A DNA stretch of 64,000 nucleotides from Caballeronia mineralivorans PML1(12) (GCF_001028175.1 NZ_AEJF01000108.1:61457-125456); one strand, 5' to 3'; counted from the first letter of the stretch, positions 8,789 through 18,507 are shown. Numbers and translations: made by a program. The notes: a model not told the origin generated them from the letters alone.

Positions 8789-10507
8789 TCAACGTGAGGT
8801 GATGTGAGGTTGTAGCGCACGCAGCCAGCAGGCAATGGCGACCGCGCCACCATCCGGCGAACCGAGCGCGCGGGCACCAAGATAGCTGGCCCGCCCGGCG
8901 CGCGGTGACATGTGCGCCGTATCCTGCGCGCCGGACTCCGCCGCGCTCACTGCGGCCGCCCACGCTTCAGCGGCATTCAGGCCACGCTTTAAACCCCCAT
9001 CGAAAGCCTCGATAGCTGGCACCAGGGCATCAAGCATGGTGCGATCTCCTGCCTTCGCTCCGCCCAGTTCACTGATAGCGTCGGCGCTGCTCCTGAATGC
9101 AGCGGCCCAATCCTGAGCGGTCGGTTCAGCTGCATTCGCCAAGCTGCGCGAAGCGCGCACCAGCGCAGTAGCGTAGAACGGCCCAGAGCTTCCAGCGATT
9201 GCCCTTCGCAAAGCAGTGCCCAGTGTTGCAAGTGCACCGCTCGGAGTCGTCAAAGCGGTCGTTGGGACAGCCACGATCGCATCCGCTGCGCGCTTCATGC
9301 TTGCTCCGAGATCACCGTCGCCGGCCTTCGAGTCGAGATCCGTCAGGATCGCTTCATTGGCGATCAGCGCGTGCGCAACCGCGTCCAGCGCGGGCTTCAA
9401 TCTCTGCGCCCAGCCGGCATCGTTTTCATGGGTGACCGTGCTGTTGGGCTCGGACGTGAGGTTCGATGTGACCGCGATCGGAATCCGTATGCTTTGATTC
9501 ACCTTCCCGCCACTGGGCCATGAACGAGCCTCGGTTTCCAAATCCAGCAACGCCAGCCGTTCATCGTCGACGCGCAGCACGGAGATGGAGCAACCGGGCA
9601 TATTGAGGGCCGAGAGCAGCGTGCCGCACCACGCTCGCTCGACCGTCACATTGCGGTGGGTGAGATTGTCGAACGCGGCGCGAAGCACAACGGCCAGTTC
9701 CATATCGGGCGTGGCGCCAAGTCCGTTCACCAGCAGCACGACACGCTCGCCGCTCTTTACTTGCAGATCTTCGATGATGTTTGAAAGCAGCGTCTCGGTC
9801 AGATGGTTTGCGGGCATTGGGGCCCTGCGCTCCACGCCTTTCTCGCCGTGAATTCCAAGTCCGAGCTCGATCTCGTTGTCCGCCAAGCTGAAGCCGGCCT
9901 TGTCGGCACCCGGTAGCGTGCATCCGTCGAGCGCAACGCCCATCGTCCCGAGATCGGCACAAGCTTCGCGGGCAGTTGCGGCTACTTGAGCCAGTGAAAC
10001 GCCACGCGCGGCCATAGCGCCTGCAATCTTGTGCACCAGTACCGTACCCGCGATGCCACGGCGCTGATTGCGCTGGGATTGGGCGCGAAGTGACACGTCA
10101 TCGGCCACGGTCACTATTTCGACCGGAATTCCCTCTGCTCTGGCAAGCTCCGCTGCAAGTCCGAAATTGAGCCGGTCTCCCGTGTAATTCTTCACAATCA
10201 ACAACGCACCGTTCGGACCAGACGTTGCGCGGATCGCTTCGAGAACGGCGTCGGTGGACGGAGAGGTGAACACTTCACCGCAGACGGCGGCACTGAGCAT
10301 GCCGGCGCCGACGTAACCCCCATGCGCCGGTTCATGCCCGCTGCCCCCGCCGGAGATGATGGCTACGGGGCGTTGCGGGGGCGCCGGCACTCCCCGTCGG
10401 ACAAGAACGTTTTCATCCCCGAGAATAGCGACGTGCGGGTCCAGGCGGGCAAGCCCTTCCAGCATTTCGCGGACAACATTCGACGGGTCATTGAGAAGTT
10501 TTTTCAT
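8789..10507 (-). CDS. dhaK: Single-chain ATP-dependent dihydroxyacetone kinase (DhaK-DhaL fusion)
   Basis: 572 residues. The DhaK domain (about 1-330) carries SGGGSGHEPAHGGYVG and LGIHGEKG, whose His220 is the residue expected to bind dihydroxyacetone covalently. The DhaL domain (about 360-572) carries the ATP/Mg motif LDSKAGDGDLG, with Leu where many relatives have His. The fused form uses ATP rather than the PTS. It converts dihydroxyacetone to dihydroxyacetone phosphate in the cytosol. It is the last gene of the sugar operon, 62 bp after the MalK-type ATPase, which implies that the pathway releases free dihydroxyacetone. A triose-kinase activity on glyceraldehyde is also known for relatives. 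Confidence 0.9.
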   Translation of the reverse strand: MKKLLNDPSNVVREMLEGLARLDPHVAILGDENVLVRRGVPAPPQRPVAIISGGGSGHEPAHGGYVGAGMLSAAVCGEVFTSPSTDAVLEAIRATSGPNGALLIVKNYTGDRLNFGLAAELARAEGIPVEIVTVADDVSLRAQSQRNQRRGIAGTVLVHKIAGAMAARGVSLAQVAATAREACADLGTMGVALDGCTLPGADKAGFSLADNEIELGLGIHGEKGVERRAPMPANHLTETLLSNIIEDLQVKSGERVVLLVNGLGATPDMELAVVLRAAFDNLTHRNVTVERAWCGTLLSALNMPGCSISVLRVDDERLALLDLETEARSWPSGGKVNQSIRIPIAVTSNLTSEPNSTVTHENDAGWAQRLKPALDAVAHALIANEAILTDLDSKAGDGDLGASMKRAADAIVAVPTTALTTPSGALATLGTALRRAIAGSSGPFYATALVRASRSLANAAEPTAQDWAAAFRSSADAISELGGAKAGDRTMLDALVPAIEAFDGGLKRGLNAAEAWAAAVSAAESGAQDTAHMSPRAGRASYLGARALGSPDGGAVAIACWLRALQPHITSR

Positions 10508-10569
10508 GGCTGGAGGCAGTGACAGTTTCGGATCGATTGGCGCTGAGTTTGCGATGCGTACTGATGCAC

Positions 10570-11712
10570 TTACGCACTGACAAGCGCAGCACGAGACTCG
10601 ACGACCGCGGCCGCGAGCACCGAACGCTCTGTTGCGACATCGAACGCGTGGGGCGCGTCAGGCTTGTGTTGCAACGTGATCGTCTTGCCAATTTCCAGTC
10701 CGGGCTGCCGCTCGAACTGAGCAACGACCAAACAATTCCCGACCGTCACCTGGACCATGACCTGAGAACCCAGCGGCTCGACCAGCTCGATACGTCCCTG
10801 CATCCAGCCACTTGCGGAATCCGTGAGACCGTCGCCGTCCGCTGCCGGAAAGAGATGCTCGGGACGAACGCCGGCGATGACTTTCCGGTTCGACAACTCC
10901 TTGAGCGCCCGGGCCATACGGTTAGACCCGCGCAGCTGGAAACCCGCTCCTCGCATCATCTCGCCGTCGCCATCTATCGTTGCTTCGAGGAAGTTCATCG
11001 ACGGGCTTCCGATAAAACCAGCGACAAATCGATTAATGGGCTCGTCATAGATACGCTGAGGCGTGTCGATCTGCTGGGCGACGCCATCGCGCATCACAAT
11101 GATTCGATGCCCCATGGTGAGCGCTTCCAACTGATCGTGTGTCACGTAAAAAGTTGTGACCTTGAGTCGCCGGCACAGCTTCGTGATTTCGCCGCGCATG
11201 TCCACGCGCAGCTTCGCGTCGAGGTTCGACAGCGGCTCATCCATGATGAAGATGCGCGGTTCGCGGACAATTGCTCGCCCAAGCGCAACGCGCTGCCGCT
11301 GTCCGCCGGAAAGCGCTGCCGGTTTGCGCTGCAAAAGCGGCGTCAGTGACAGTGATTCGGCAACGGTACGCACGCGCTCGTCAATGCGCGCCTTGGGCCA
11401 GTTGCGCACCTGCAGGCAAAACGCCATGTTTTCGTACACGCTCAGATGCGGATACAGCGCATAGTTCTGGAAAACCATGGCGACGTCCCGATCAGTTGGC
11501 GACAGGTTCGTCACATCCTGGCCGTCGATGAGTATCGAACCATCGGTTGCCTCTTCAAGTCCGGCGATCATCCGCATCGTCGTGGATTTTCCGCAGCCGG
11601 AAGGACCGACGATCACGATGAACTCACCGTCCTCGGTCGTGAGATTGAGCGATTCAACGGCGTCCACGCCACTGAATGTCTTCTTGAGATTTCGAATTTC
11701 AACAACAGCCAC
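10570..11712 (-). CDS. Carbohydrate ABC transporter ATP-binding protein (MalK/UgpC type)
   Basis: 380 residues: Walker A GPSGCGKST, Q-loop MVFQNYALYPHL, signature LSGGQRQRVALGRAIV, Walker B IFIMDEPLSNLD, switch THDQLEALT, and a C-terminal TOBE-like regulatory domain (GVRPEHLFPAADG). The GTG at 11712 is chosen because AGGAG sits six bases upstream. The upstream in-frame ATG at 11769 adds non-homologous residues. It energises the two permeases at 14.3-16.1 kb. Its separation from them by the dehydrogenase and FGGY kinase genes shows that transport and catabolism are co-transcribed. Confidence 0.93.
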   Translation of the reverse strand: MAVVEIRNLKKTFSGVDAVESLNLTTEDGEFIVIVGPSGCGKSTTMRMIAGLEEATDGSILIDGQDVTNLSPTDRDVAMVFQNYALYPHLSVYENMAFCLQVRNWPKARIDERVRTVAESLSLTPLLQRKPAALSGGQRQRVALGRAIVREPRIFIMDEPLSNLDAKLRVDMRGEITKLCRRLKVTTFYVTHDQLEALTMGHRIIVMRDGVAQQIDTPQRIYDEPINRFVAGFIGSPSMNFLEATIDGDGEMMRGAGFQLRGSNRMARALKELSNRKVIAGVRPEHLFPAADGDGLTDSASGWMQGRIELVEPLGSQVMVQVTVGNCLVVAQFERQPGLEIGKTITLQHKPDAPHAFDVATERSVLAAAVVESRAALVSA

Positions 11713-11777
11713 GTTTGTCTCCTCAATAGGGTGTTGCCAGCTCTTTGCCAGTCCGTCTGGAACCGGCACGCTGGCCG

Positions 11778-13199
11778 CTAGGCGGTCCGCTTTTCCTTAA
11801 ATCGATCAAGCCGCTCCCGGAACTCCGGGTAGTACTGCTCGTAGATCTCTTCCCATTCCGCGAGCGGCTGGATAAACCGAACGTGCCGCTGAAAGGGCAG
11901 CCGTGTCTCTGATGACTCGATCGCATCGCGGGCGATCAAGGCGGCGCCAAGCGCAGTCAGCTCGCTTTCCTCGACCGAGGCGACTGCCTCGCCAAACACG
12001 CTCGCGCGCAGTTGCAGGAGCGCATCGGAACGCGCCCAGCCGCCGACCGCATAGATGGGCGTGGCCGATGAGCCCGTGTCTCGGATCGCTTCAAGCATCC
12101 GGCGGGCGTACAGACATGCCGATTCAAGCGTTGCCCTAAGCTGCACAGCGTCGCCATATGGCACCGGGTTGATTGTCGGAACCAGACCACGTTTCAATGC
12201 CTCGGCAATGTCCCCGGCCTCGCTGGGCTTTCCGGGCAAACGGCCGCCGGCAAGAAATGATCGTAATGCGACGCCTGCGTCTCGTGCGCGGAAAGGCTCC
12301 AGTGCAGCCGAAAACTCATAAACCCCAAGACAGGCGACACCGGGCGTGCCTAAAGCCGGTACGGAAAACGCCACGAAGGGATCAGTGCGCGGCTCAACGC
12401 TCTCGATCTCCGTGTACATGAGATTGGCGGTGCCCAGGGAGTCCACCAATGCCTGCCCGTTCAAACGCCGTACCGCAGAGGCGGCGATCGGATGGTCATG
12501 CCCGCCGGCCACAATAAGCGTATTGCCGGAGGCCGCTCCACTCTCGAGCAACGGACCCGCTGCAACGGTTCCGACTACGGTGCCGGCGGCGAGAACGGGA
12601 GGCAGTGGAGGCGCGCCACACGCGCCGAGCATGGCGGGCATCCACGTGCGACTGAAGACGTCATAACAAGCGGTGCGGGTCGCAAGCGTTTCACTGATGA
12701 ACGGCGTGCGGCTCCACCAAGCGGCCGCGTAGTCCGTCAGCGTCAACCACAGTCGGGCGTCCCGCATGACCTCAGGGCGATTCTCGCGAAGCCACAGCCA
12801 CTTCGCCGCCGTGCGAGACGAATCGATCGAAACGCCTGCGCGTGAAGACTCTCCAGCGAAGTCGCGCAGTCTTTCGCTTTCGTTGTCGGCACGCTTGTCA
12901 AACCAGGGGATCGCCAGGTCAAGCGGCCGCAAATCGTCGGATACAGGAACCCCATCTTCGCCAACGCCCGTGATCGAGATCGCGCGCAGAGGAGTCGCGG
13001 CACCGGTAGCACGCCACCCTTCGATAACCAGGCCTTCAAGCGTGGCAACAAGCGCCGAGGCGTCCGTTGCTGGCAGGCCGCCCTGCATGCTCCGCGGAAC
13101 AGGAATCGCCTTGGTCCATACGGACCGCGCTGACCTGTCAACGAGGATGACCTTTACATTGGTCGACCCAACATCAATACCACATACAAGGGAATCCAT
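11778..13199 (-). CDS. FGGY-family carbohydrate kinase
   Basis: 473 residues with the ATPase-fold opening CGIDVGSTNVKVILVD, the first-domain loop IPWFDKRADNESERL, the second-domain GGHDHPIAAS and the C-terminal YAVGGWARSDALLQLRA block, which corresponds to the FGGY signature region. FGGY kinases phosphorylate glycerol, ketopentoses, ketohexoses or tetritols. The neighbouring zinc alcohol dehydrogenase suggests that the substrate is a ketose made from a polyol. Family sequence alone does not define which sugar. It lies between the dehydrogenase and the MalK-type ATPase with short gaps, all on the minus strand. Confidence 0.88.
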   Translation of the reverse strand: MDSLVCGIDVGSTNVKVILVDRSARSVWTKAIPVPRSMQGGLPATDASALVATLEGLVIEGWRATGAATPLRAISITGVGEDGVPVSDDLRPLDLAIPWFDKRADNESERLRDFAGESSRAGVSIDSSRTAAKWLWLRENRPEVMRDARLWLTLTDYAAAWWSRTPFISETLATRTACYDVFSRTWMPAMLGACGAPPLPPVLAAGTVVGTVAAGPLLESGAASGNTLIVAGGHDHPIAASAVRRLNGQALVDSLGTANLMYTEIESVEPRTDPFVAFSVPALGTPGVACLGVYEFSAALEPFRARDAGVALRSFLAGGRLPGKPSEAGDIAEALKRGLVPTINPVPYGDAVQLRATLESACLYARRMLEAIRDTGSSATPIYAVGGWARSDALLQLRASVFGEAVASVEESELTALGAALIARDAIESSETRLPFQRHVRFIQPLAEWEEIYEQYYPEFRERLDRFKEKRTA

Positions 13200-13283
13200 T
13201 GCTAGCCTCTGCCTCTCGTCTTCCCTTGCGTAAATGGCATCCGGGTAAATCGCTTCGTGGCCATTTAAATCCCCATTGACGAC

Positions 13284-14273
13284 TTAGGCGAAGCTAAGCT
13301 GCGTCTTGACCGCGTGCCCCGACTCCATGCTCTTTACAGCCGCGGCGAAGTCCCATACAGAAAAGGTATCGCCGATCAGTTTCGCGGCCTGTTGGGAAAT
13401 GTCGGACATGAGGTCAACTGCCCCCGCAAACTGATTCGCCAACGAGTTCGAACCGATAATGCGCAGTTCGTGTTCGTAGACAGTGAACGGGTTGATATCG
13501 ACCTTTGCGTCAACACCATGGACGCCGACCTGCACCAGCACGCCCGTCTTGCGGATAAGACCTAACGCTTGGCGCAGCGCCGGCATTGCGCCCGCGGCCT
13601 CGAAAATCACTTCGTATCGCTCATCGCGTAGTTCGTCGGGCGATGCGGCCCTGTTCGCACCGACTTCAAGAGCGATTGCATGCTTCGCAGGGTTCGGGTC
13701 AACGACGGTCACATCGGCCGCACCGAAATGCTTCGCGATGATCGTAGTGAGCAAGCCCATTGTTCCCGCACCCATCACCAGCACGCGCCGGTCCTTGATC
13801 CCCTGAGCGGACTCGACTGCGTGCAGCGCGCAAGCAAGAGGCTCGATGAGCGCGGCCACGCCATGCCCGATGCTCTCCCGCACGACAAACGCGTTGCCAC
13901 CGGGAACGGCCACTTGCTCGGCCGCCGCACCGGCGCGACCGACCCCGATGGGCGTGAGCGCATTGCATAGATGCGGTTTGTTTTCCCTACACCATTCGCA
14001 ATGTCCGCACGAGACATTGGGGTTCACCGCGACAAAGTCGCCTTCCTTGATACCGTTCACATTACGTCCGACCGCCAGCACGTGTCCGGCGAATTCGTGC
14101 CCAGGCGTGACCGGGTAATTCGTTCCCGGAAATCCATGTTGGCAGATGTGCAGATCGGTTCCGCAAATTCCACACGCAACGGGTCTGACAATGAGTTCGT
14201 CCGGCGTTAGTGTCGGAGCGTCGAGCTCGACGACGTCGATCATGTGATTGCTTCCAATACGGACAGCGCGCAT
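13284..14273 (-). CDS. Zinc-dependent medium-chain alcohol/polyol dehydrogenase
   Basis: 329 residues. Catalytic zinc site CGICGTDLH with the later GHE; structural zinc loop with four cysteines in CGHCEWCRENKPHLC; NAD(P)-binding VLVMGAGTMGLLTT near residue 165, followed by VVDPNPAKHA, whose acidic residue favours NAD. Members include sorbitol, threonine and other polyol dehydrogenases. In this operon it most plausibly oxidises an imported polyol to a ketose for the FGGY kinase. That assignment is inference from context. Confidence 0.9.
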   Translation of the reverse strand: MRAVRIGSNHMIDVVELDAPTLTPDELIVRPVACGICGTDLHICQHGFPGTNYPVTPGHEFAGHVLAVGRNVNGIKEGDFVAVNPNVSCGHCEWCRENKPHLCNALTPIGVGRAGAAAEQVAVPGGNAFVVRESIGHGVAALIEPLACALHAVESAQGIKDRRVLVMGAGTMGLLTTIIAKHFGAADVTVVDPNPAKHAIALEVGANRAASPDELRDERYEVIFEAAGAMPALRQALGLIRKTGVLVQVGVHGVDAKVDINPFTVYEHELRIIGSNSLANQFAGAVDLMSDISQQAAKLIGDTFSVWDFAAAVKSMESGHAVKTQLSFA

Positions 14274-14308
14274 TTCGAATCCTCAAGTGTTAGATCAGGA
14301 AAGACCAA

Positions 14309-15133
14309 TTACCGAACCGCGCCGAACGTCAGACCGCGCGTGAGGCTCTTCTGAGCCAGCCAACCCGCCGCGACCACCGGGATGTTCAAAAGCGTTGCGA
14401 CGGCGGCGACCTGAGCCGTGTACAGCTGACCGAAACTCAAGAACTTTTGCAGGAAGACCGGCAACGTGCTGACTGTCGTCGTGAGATTGACCGCGAGGAA
14501 AAACTCATTCCATGCAAAGATTCCGCATAGCAACGCTGTAGAAGCGAGGCCCGGCATGATCAGTGGGACGACGATCAGCAACAGCTCCCGAAAGAACCCC
14601 GCGCCATCAACACGTACCGCATCGAATACTTCAACCGGGATCTCGTTCATGAACGATCGGATCATCCATATCGCAAGCGGCAGATTCATCGACGTGTAGA
14701 CGACGATCAGGACCGAGGCGCTATTCAAAAGCCCGAGGCTCTGCGCGACAAGGTAAATGGGTACGATCCCCGCTGCAATCGGCATCATCTTCGTCGAGAT
14801 GAAAAAGAACAGGACATCGCGCCATTTTTCCACCGGCCTCACACACAGGGCGTAAGCTGCCGGGACCGCAAGACAGGTCACGATGGCGGTTGATATGCCC
14901 GTCGCCAGCACTGAGTTGATCGCGAACGAAGCAAACTCATTGTCGAAGATCTGGCGGTAGTGTGCCAGCGTAGGCTTGAAAAACAGCAACGGAGGTGAGC
15001 TGACGGCATCCTGCTCGGATTTGAAACTTGTCAAAACCATCCACGCGATCGGCGCAAACATGGCGAGAGCGCCCAGCCACGTCAACACAGTTATCAGCGC
15101 ATTGAATGCGCCCTTGCCGACTTTGGAGTTCAT
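14309..15133 (-). CDS. Carbohydrate ABC transporter permease (MalG type)
   Basis: 274 residues with six predicted membrane helices and the CUT1 EAA loop (EIPVEVFDAVRVDGAGFFRE), followed by the C-terminal helix ending in KSLTRGLTFGAVR, standard for MalG. The start overlaps the stop of the upstream MalF-type gene by four bases (ATGA), indicating translational coupling. It forms the inner-membrane channel with that partner. Confidence 0.93.
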   Translation of the reverse strand: MNSKVGKGAFNALITVLTWLGALAMFAPIAWMVLTSFKSEQDAVSSPPLLFFKPTLAHYRQIFDNEFASFAINSVLATGISTAIVTCLAVPAAYALCVRPVEKWRDVLFFFISTKMMPIAAGIVPIYLVAQSLGLLNSASVLIVVYTSMNLPLAIWMIRSFMNEIPVEVFDAVRVDGAGFFRELLLIVVPLIMPGLASTALLCGIFAWNEFFLAVNLTTTVSTLPVFLQKFLSFGQLYTAQVAAVATLLNIPVVAAGWLAQKSLTRGLTFGAVR

Positions 15134-16074
15134 GCGCGGCCTCCGGTGCGGAAGATACCGGCAACGACTTTCAGCATCGGCATCACGAGCGCGATGGCGA
15201 TGGCAAGCGAAATGATGCCGTAGGCCGATGCCTGGCCAAGATCAAAGGCGCTAAACGCCTCGAGATAAACGTAGTAGGACAGATTCGTCGTGGCGTACGC
15301 CGGGCCCCCAGCGGTGAGGGTGGCGATAGCAGCGAAATTTTCGAGCACATACATGGACGCAAGAAGCGCCGTCAGCTCGAAGAATGGTCGCAGATGCGGC
15401 AACATCAGGCGACGAAACGTGAGCCAGCGGCCAGCGCCGTCAATGGCGGCCGCCTCGGTCACTTCAACGGGAAACGACTGCATTCCGGCAAGCAGGATCA
15501 GCAACGCGAACGACGACCATTGCCAGGCGGTGAGAATAACGATCGAAAGGCGAGGGTATTCGCTGACCCAATTGATCTTGCCCAAGCCAAGCGCCGCAGT
15601 TGACCAGCCAAGGAGGCCGAAGGTCGGGTCGAAGAGGCCAGCCTTCCAGAACAGTGCGGCGGCCACCGGCATGACGAAAAACGGCGTGATGGCGAGGGTT
15701 CTGGCAATGCCGCGCCCTCGGAAGTTACGATGCAGGCCGAGCGCAAGGAGCGTCCCGATCACAATGGCGCCCGCGACGATGCTGAGCGTCATGCCGGCCG
15801 TATTGGCGATGGCTTTCAAAAACACCGGATCGGTAACGGCACCCAGGTAGTTCTTGATGCCGACAAACCGCCTTGAGGAGGTCGACACCAGATTCCATCG
15901 GAAGAGGCTGTAGTAGAGGGTGATGACAAAGGGCGCCTGGGTCACCGCAATCACGACAAGCAATGCCGGCAAAAGCGGCGCCCTGAGCCGCCAGACCTTC
16001 AGTTGTTTTCTCTTTCCATCAGTCATTGGTTGCGCGACTTTGGGTGGAGCAGTAGTAACGCTTGAATAAGACAT
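15130..16074 (-). CDS. Carbohydrate ABC transporter permease (MalF type)
   Basis: 314 residues with a hydrophilic N-terminus, six membrane helices and the EAA loop FPVEVTEAAAIDGAGRWLTF. It belongs to the CUT1 family that imports di-, oligosaccharides and polyols. It sits 77 bp downstream of the binding protein and overlaps the MalG gene by four bases. Several CUT1 systems of this arrangement carry sorbitol or mannitol, which fits the adjacent dehydrogenase. Confidence 0.93.
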   Translation of the reverse strand: MSYSSVTTAPPKVAQPMTDGKRKQLKVWRLRAPLLPALLVVIAVTQAPFVITLYYSLFRWNLVSTSSRRFVGIKNYLGAVTDPVFLKAIANTAGMTLSIVAGAIVIGTLLALGLHRNFRGRGIARTLAITPFFVMPVAAALFWKAGLFDPTFGLLGWSTAALGLGKINWVSEYPRLSIVILTAWQWSSFALLILLAGMQSFPVEVTEAAAIDGAGRWLTFRRLMLPHLRPFFELTALLASMYVLENFAAIATLTAGGPAYATTNLSYYVYLEAFSAFDLGQASAYGIISLAIAIALVMPMLKVVAGIFRTGGRA

Positions 16075-16151
16075 GACCGTTCTTCCCAGGTTGAAACAGC
16101 CGGCGTCGCGGACGCCGGCTCCGTTCTGATGAACTCAACGTGACTTTCGCA

Positions 16152-17501
16152 TTACTTGGTGTATCCGCTGTCCTGCATGATGTCGACGATCTTCTTCTGG
16201 GACGCGTCGATCGCCTGGTCAACTGTGATCTGCCCGCTGATGGCGCCGGCAAGCTGCTGCGACGTGAAGTCGCCAATCTGTTCAAACTCCGGAATATCGA
16301 CGTACTGCACGCCGGTGTAAGGGACTGGCATGATGGTCGGATGTAACGGATCGGCTGCGTTGATCGATGCGAGCGTCAGATCGCCGAATGCAACAGTGGC
16401 TTTCTTGTATTCCGGAATCTGGTAGGTTGACGTACGTGAACCGGGAGGCACCTGATCCCAGCCCGCTTTCGTGCCGGCCAGTTTGATGTACTCGGGGCTG
16501 GTCAACCAAGCGATCAGCTTCCACGCCGCTTCCTGGTTCCGGCTCGTCTTCGGGATGGCAAGCCCCCATGCCCAGAGCCAGCCGGAGGCCTTCGTCGCGT
16601 TCACTGGCGCCATCGCAAAGCCGATGTTGTCTTTCAAGCCCGGGGCCGCTTGTTCGAGGACCGGACCGGCAAACACCGTATCGTCGTACCACATCGCCGC
16701 ATGGCCCTGAGTGAACAGTTGCAGACATTCCTGCCATCCATCTTTTGCCGCATCTGGTTGCCCGTGCTCGCGAAGCAGATTGACGTAGAAATTGATTGCG
16801 GCCTTTGTCTTGGTTTCGGAGAGTTGCGGCTGCCATTTCTCATTGAACCAACGGCCGCCGAACGTGTTGATCACCGTCGTCAAAGGCGCAAGATTCTGAC
16901 CCCAGCCAGGAACGCCGCGCAGGCAGATTCCGGCTACCCCCGCGCTCTTGTTATCGAGCTTGGCTGCGTACTGGGAGACCTGGTCCCAGGTGGGCGTCGG
17001 CAGCATCGTCAAGCCTGCCTTGGCGAAGAGGTCTTTGCGGTAAAAGACAAATGATGACGATCCGTAGAAGGGCGTCGCGAAGAGCTTTCCCTGATACGAG
17101 ACCAGATTGCGGATCGGCTTCAGAAGGTCAGCCTGGTTCCACGCGGTATCCGCGCTTGCATGGGTACTCAGATCGGTGATCCAGCCCTTCTGCGCCCACA
17201 GCGGTACTTCATACGCGCCAATCATCACGACATCGTACTGACCAGACTTCGTCGCAACATCCTTAAGCACCGCTGGCCGCAACTGGTTCTCGGGAAGCGT
17301 CTGGAACCGCACTTTGATGTCGGGGTACTTCTGCTCGAAATTTCCGATCAACTTCGCGGCCGTCTGCATCTGCGGATTCGCCGCGAGGGCGACCGTCAAT
17401 GTCACCGGCTCGCTGTAGGCGAGGGTGGAAAATCCCGCAATCGACGTCACGGCAAGGACAACCGACAACGTCAACGAACGCAACTTCGCTTGGCTAACCA
17501 T
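16152..17501 (-). CDS. Periplasmic sugar/polyol-binding protein (SBP family 1)
   Basis: 449 residues with a Sec signal (MVSQAKLRSLTLSVVLAVTS, processed near residue 30) and family-1 features: VALAANPQMQTAAKLIGNFE, the hinge segment ATPFYGSSSFVFYRKDLFAK and the C-terminal ITVDQAIDASQKKIVDIM. It delivers the sugar to the MalF/MalG channel. It is the first transport gene after the regulator, with an 86-bp gap that could hold an additional promoter or a processing site. I see no copy of the 18-bp operator there. Confidence 0.92.
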   Translation of the reverse strand: MVSQAKLRSLTLSVVLAVTSIAGFSTLAYSEPVTLTVALAANPQMQTAAKLIGNFEQKYPDIKVRFQTLPENQLRPAVLKDVATKSGQYDVVMIGAYEVPLWAQKGWITDLSTHASADTAWNQADLLKPIRNLVSYQGKLFATPFYGSSSFVFYRKDLFAKAGLTMLPTPTWDQVSQYAAKLDNKSAGVAGICLRGVPGWGQNLAPLTTVINTFGGRWFNEKWQPQLSETKTKAAINFYVNLLREHGQPDAAKDGWQECLQLFTQGHAAMWYDDTVFAGPVLEQAAPGLKDNIGFAMAPVNATKASGWLWAWGLAIPKTSRNQEAAWKLIAWLTSPEYIKLAGTKAGWDQVPPGSRTSTYQIPEYKKATVAFGDLTLASINAADPLHPTIMPVPYTGVQYVDIPEFEQIGDFTSQQLAGAISGQITVDQAIDASQKKIVDIMQDSGYTK

Positions 17502-17587
17502 TTAAGTCTCCTAACTTTGTTGTTTGATGACGTTGAGCGGATCAACGTCTGAAATGACACGAACACTGGTCGTTATTTAATCGCTAC

Positions 17588-18364
17588 TTAGTCATTCCCT
17601 ACGGCTGCCTGCGCTTCCACCGTTACCTTCACCACATCACTGCGCAACCACGACGTGTAGAAGTCGAAAGGTTTGTTATTTCGATCCCATGAAACGGACG
17701 TAATCAACAACAGCGGCGTGTGAGCCGGAACGGCGAGCAACTTAGACAGCTCTTCGGTCGCCGCAACGGCCTCGACACTTCGGCGTGCGCGGAATACTTC
17801 GAAACCCGCCGACTGCAATACCTTGTTCAGTGAGCCGCCGCCGGACATCACCTCACTCGATCGCACTGCTTGTTCAATCTCCGGAAGCATGTAATTGACT
17901 GAATAAAGCGCGAGATTGCCGTCAAGACGTCGAACCCGTGCGAGCTTGAATCCGTCGTCTCCGCCCTCCAGATCGAGCGCCACCGCTGCAGCATCAGGTA
18001 ACGGACAGCACATAGCTTCTATCACTCGCGTTTCAACTTCGCGATGGTGATGGTCGACCTCGGCTTCAAAGAAGCCCTGGGCCACCTGTAGCAGCCAGCC
18101 CGAACCGGTCTGCTCGGCGACAAACGCTCCACGACGCGGCACTACTTTGATGCGGCCCTCGTCGACCAGGTGACGCAACGTTTCCCGGACGGTTGAGCGC
18201 GCGAGGTCGTAGTCGCGGCAAAGGTCGCTCTCGGTCGGCAGCCTGTCCCCGGGCGCGTACTCGCCACGGTCGATTGCCTGCTGCATCAGCGTTGACAGTT
18301 GCAGGTAGTACGGGACTGGCGAGGTTCGGTCGATACCACGCGGCGGACGAATAGCTTTATTCAT
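17588..18364 (-). CDS. GntR-family (HutC/UTRA) transcriptional regulator of the sugar operon
   Basis: 258 residues. N-terminal winged helix (PYYLQLSTLMQQAIDRGEYA, then DRLPTESDLCRDYDLARSTV and LRHLVDEGRIKVVPRRGAFV), C-terminal UTRA ligand domain (about 90-250). The start at 18364 (MNKAIRPPRG) is chosen because the frame upstream has no homology and crosses the operators. Two copies of an 18-bp operator lie between this gene and the divergent aldolase, the first only 20 bp from its start codon. The regulator therefore probably represses itself, the downstream operon and the aldolase until a sugar phosphate or ketose binds UTRA. Confidence 0.9.
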   Translation of the reverse strand: MNKAIRPPRGIDRTSPVPYYLQLSTLMQQAIDRGEYAPGDRLPTESDLCRDYDLARSTVRETLRHLVDEGRIKVVPRRGAFVAEQTGSGWLLQVAQGFFEAEVDHHHREVETRVIEAMCCPLPDAAAVALDLEGGDDGFKLARVRRLDGNLALYSVNYMLPEIEQAVRSSEVMSGGGSLNKVLQSAGFEVFRARRSVEAVAATEELSKLLAVPAHTPLLLITSVSWDRNNKPFDFYTSWLRSDVVKVTVEAQAAVGND

Positions 18365-18383
18365 AAGATCCGTTTTGTAGGTG

Positions 18384-18402
18384 TTGTACGTACAAGACGT
18401 AC
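18384..18402. promoter_or_regulatory. Operator 1 of the GntR regulator
   Basis: Contains the perfect 12-bp palindrome TTGTACGTACAA at 18384-18395. Read on the minus strand, 18385-18402 is GTACGTCTTGTACGTACA, an exact inverted copy of operator 2. It lies just upstream of the regulator start, where repressor binding would block leftward transcription. Confidence 0.8.
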
Positions 18403-18481
18403 CAAGTATATGCGTGTGTTTTGGCCAAGGGTAGGGAGGGATAAACCCTATCTTGGTGCGACGAAATTCGTGTGTAATATG

Positions 18482-18507
18482 TTGTACGTCTTGTACGTAC
18501 AGTACGT
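18482..18507. promoter_or_regulatory. Operator 2 of the GntR regulator
   Basis: 18484-18501 is GTACGTCTTGTACGTACA, identical to operator 1 in the opposite orientation. A third GTACGT at 18502-18507 continues the series, giving three cores spaced exactly nine bases apart. This allows two overlapping half-site pairs. It sits about 70 bp before the aldolase start and would control rightward transcription. Confidence 0.8.
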
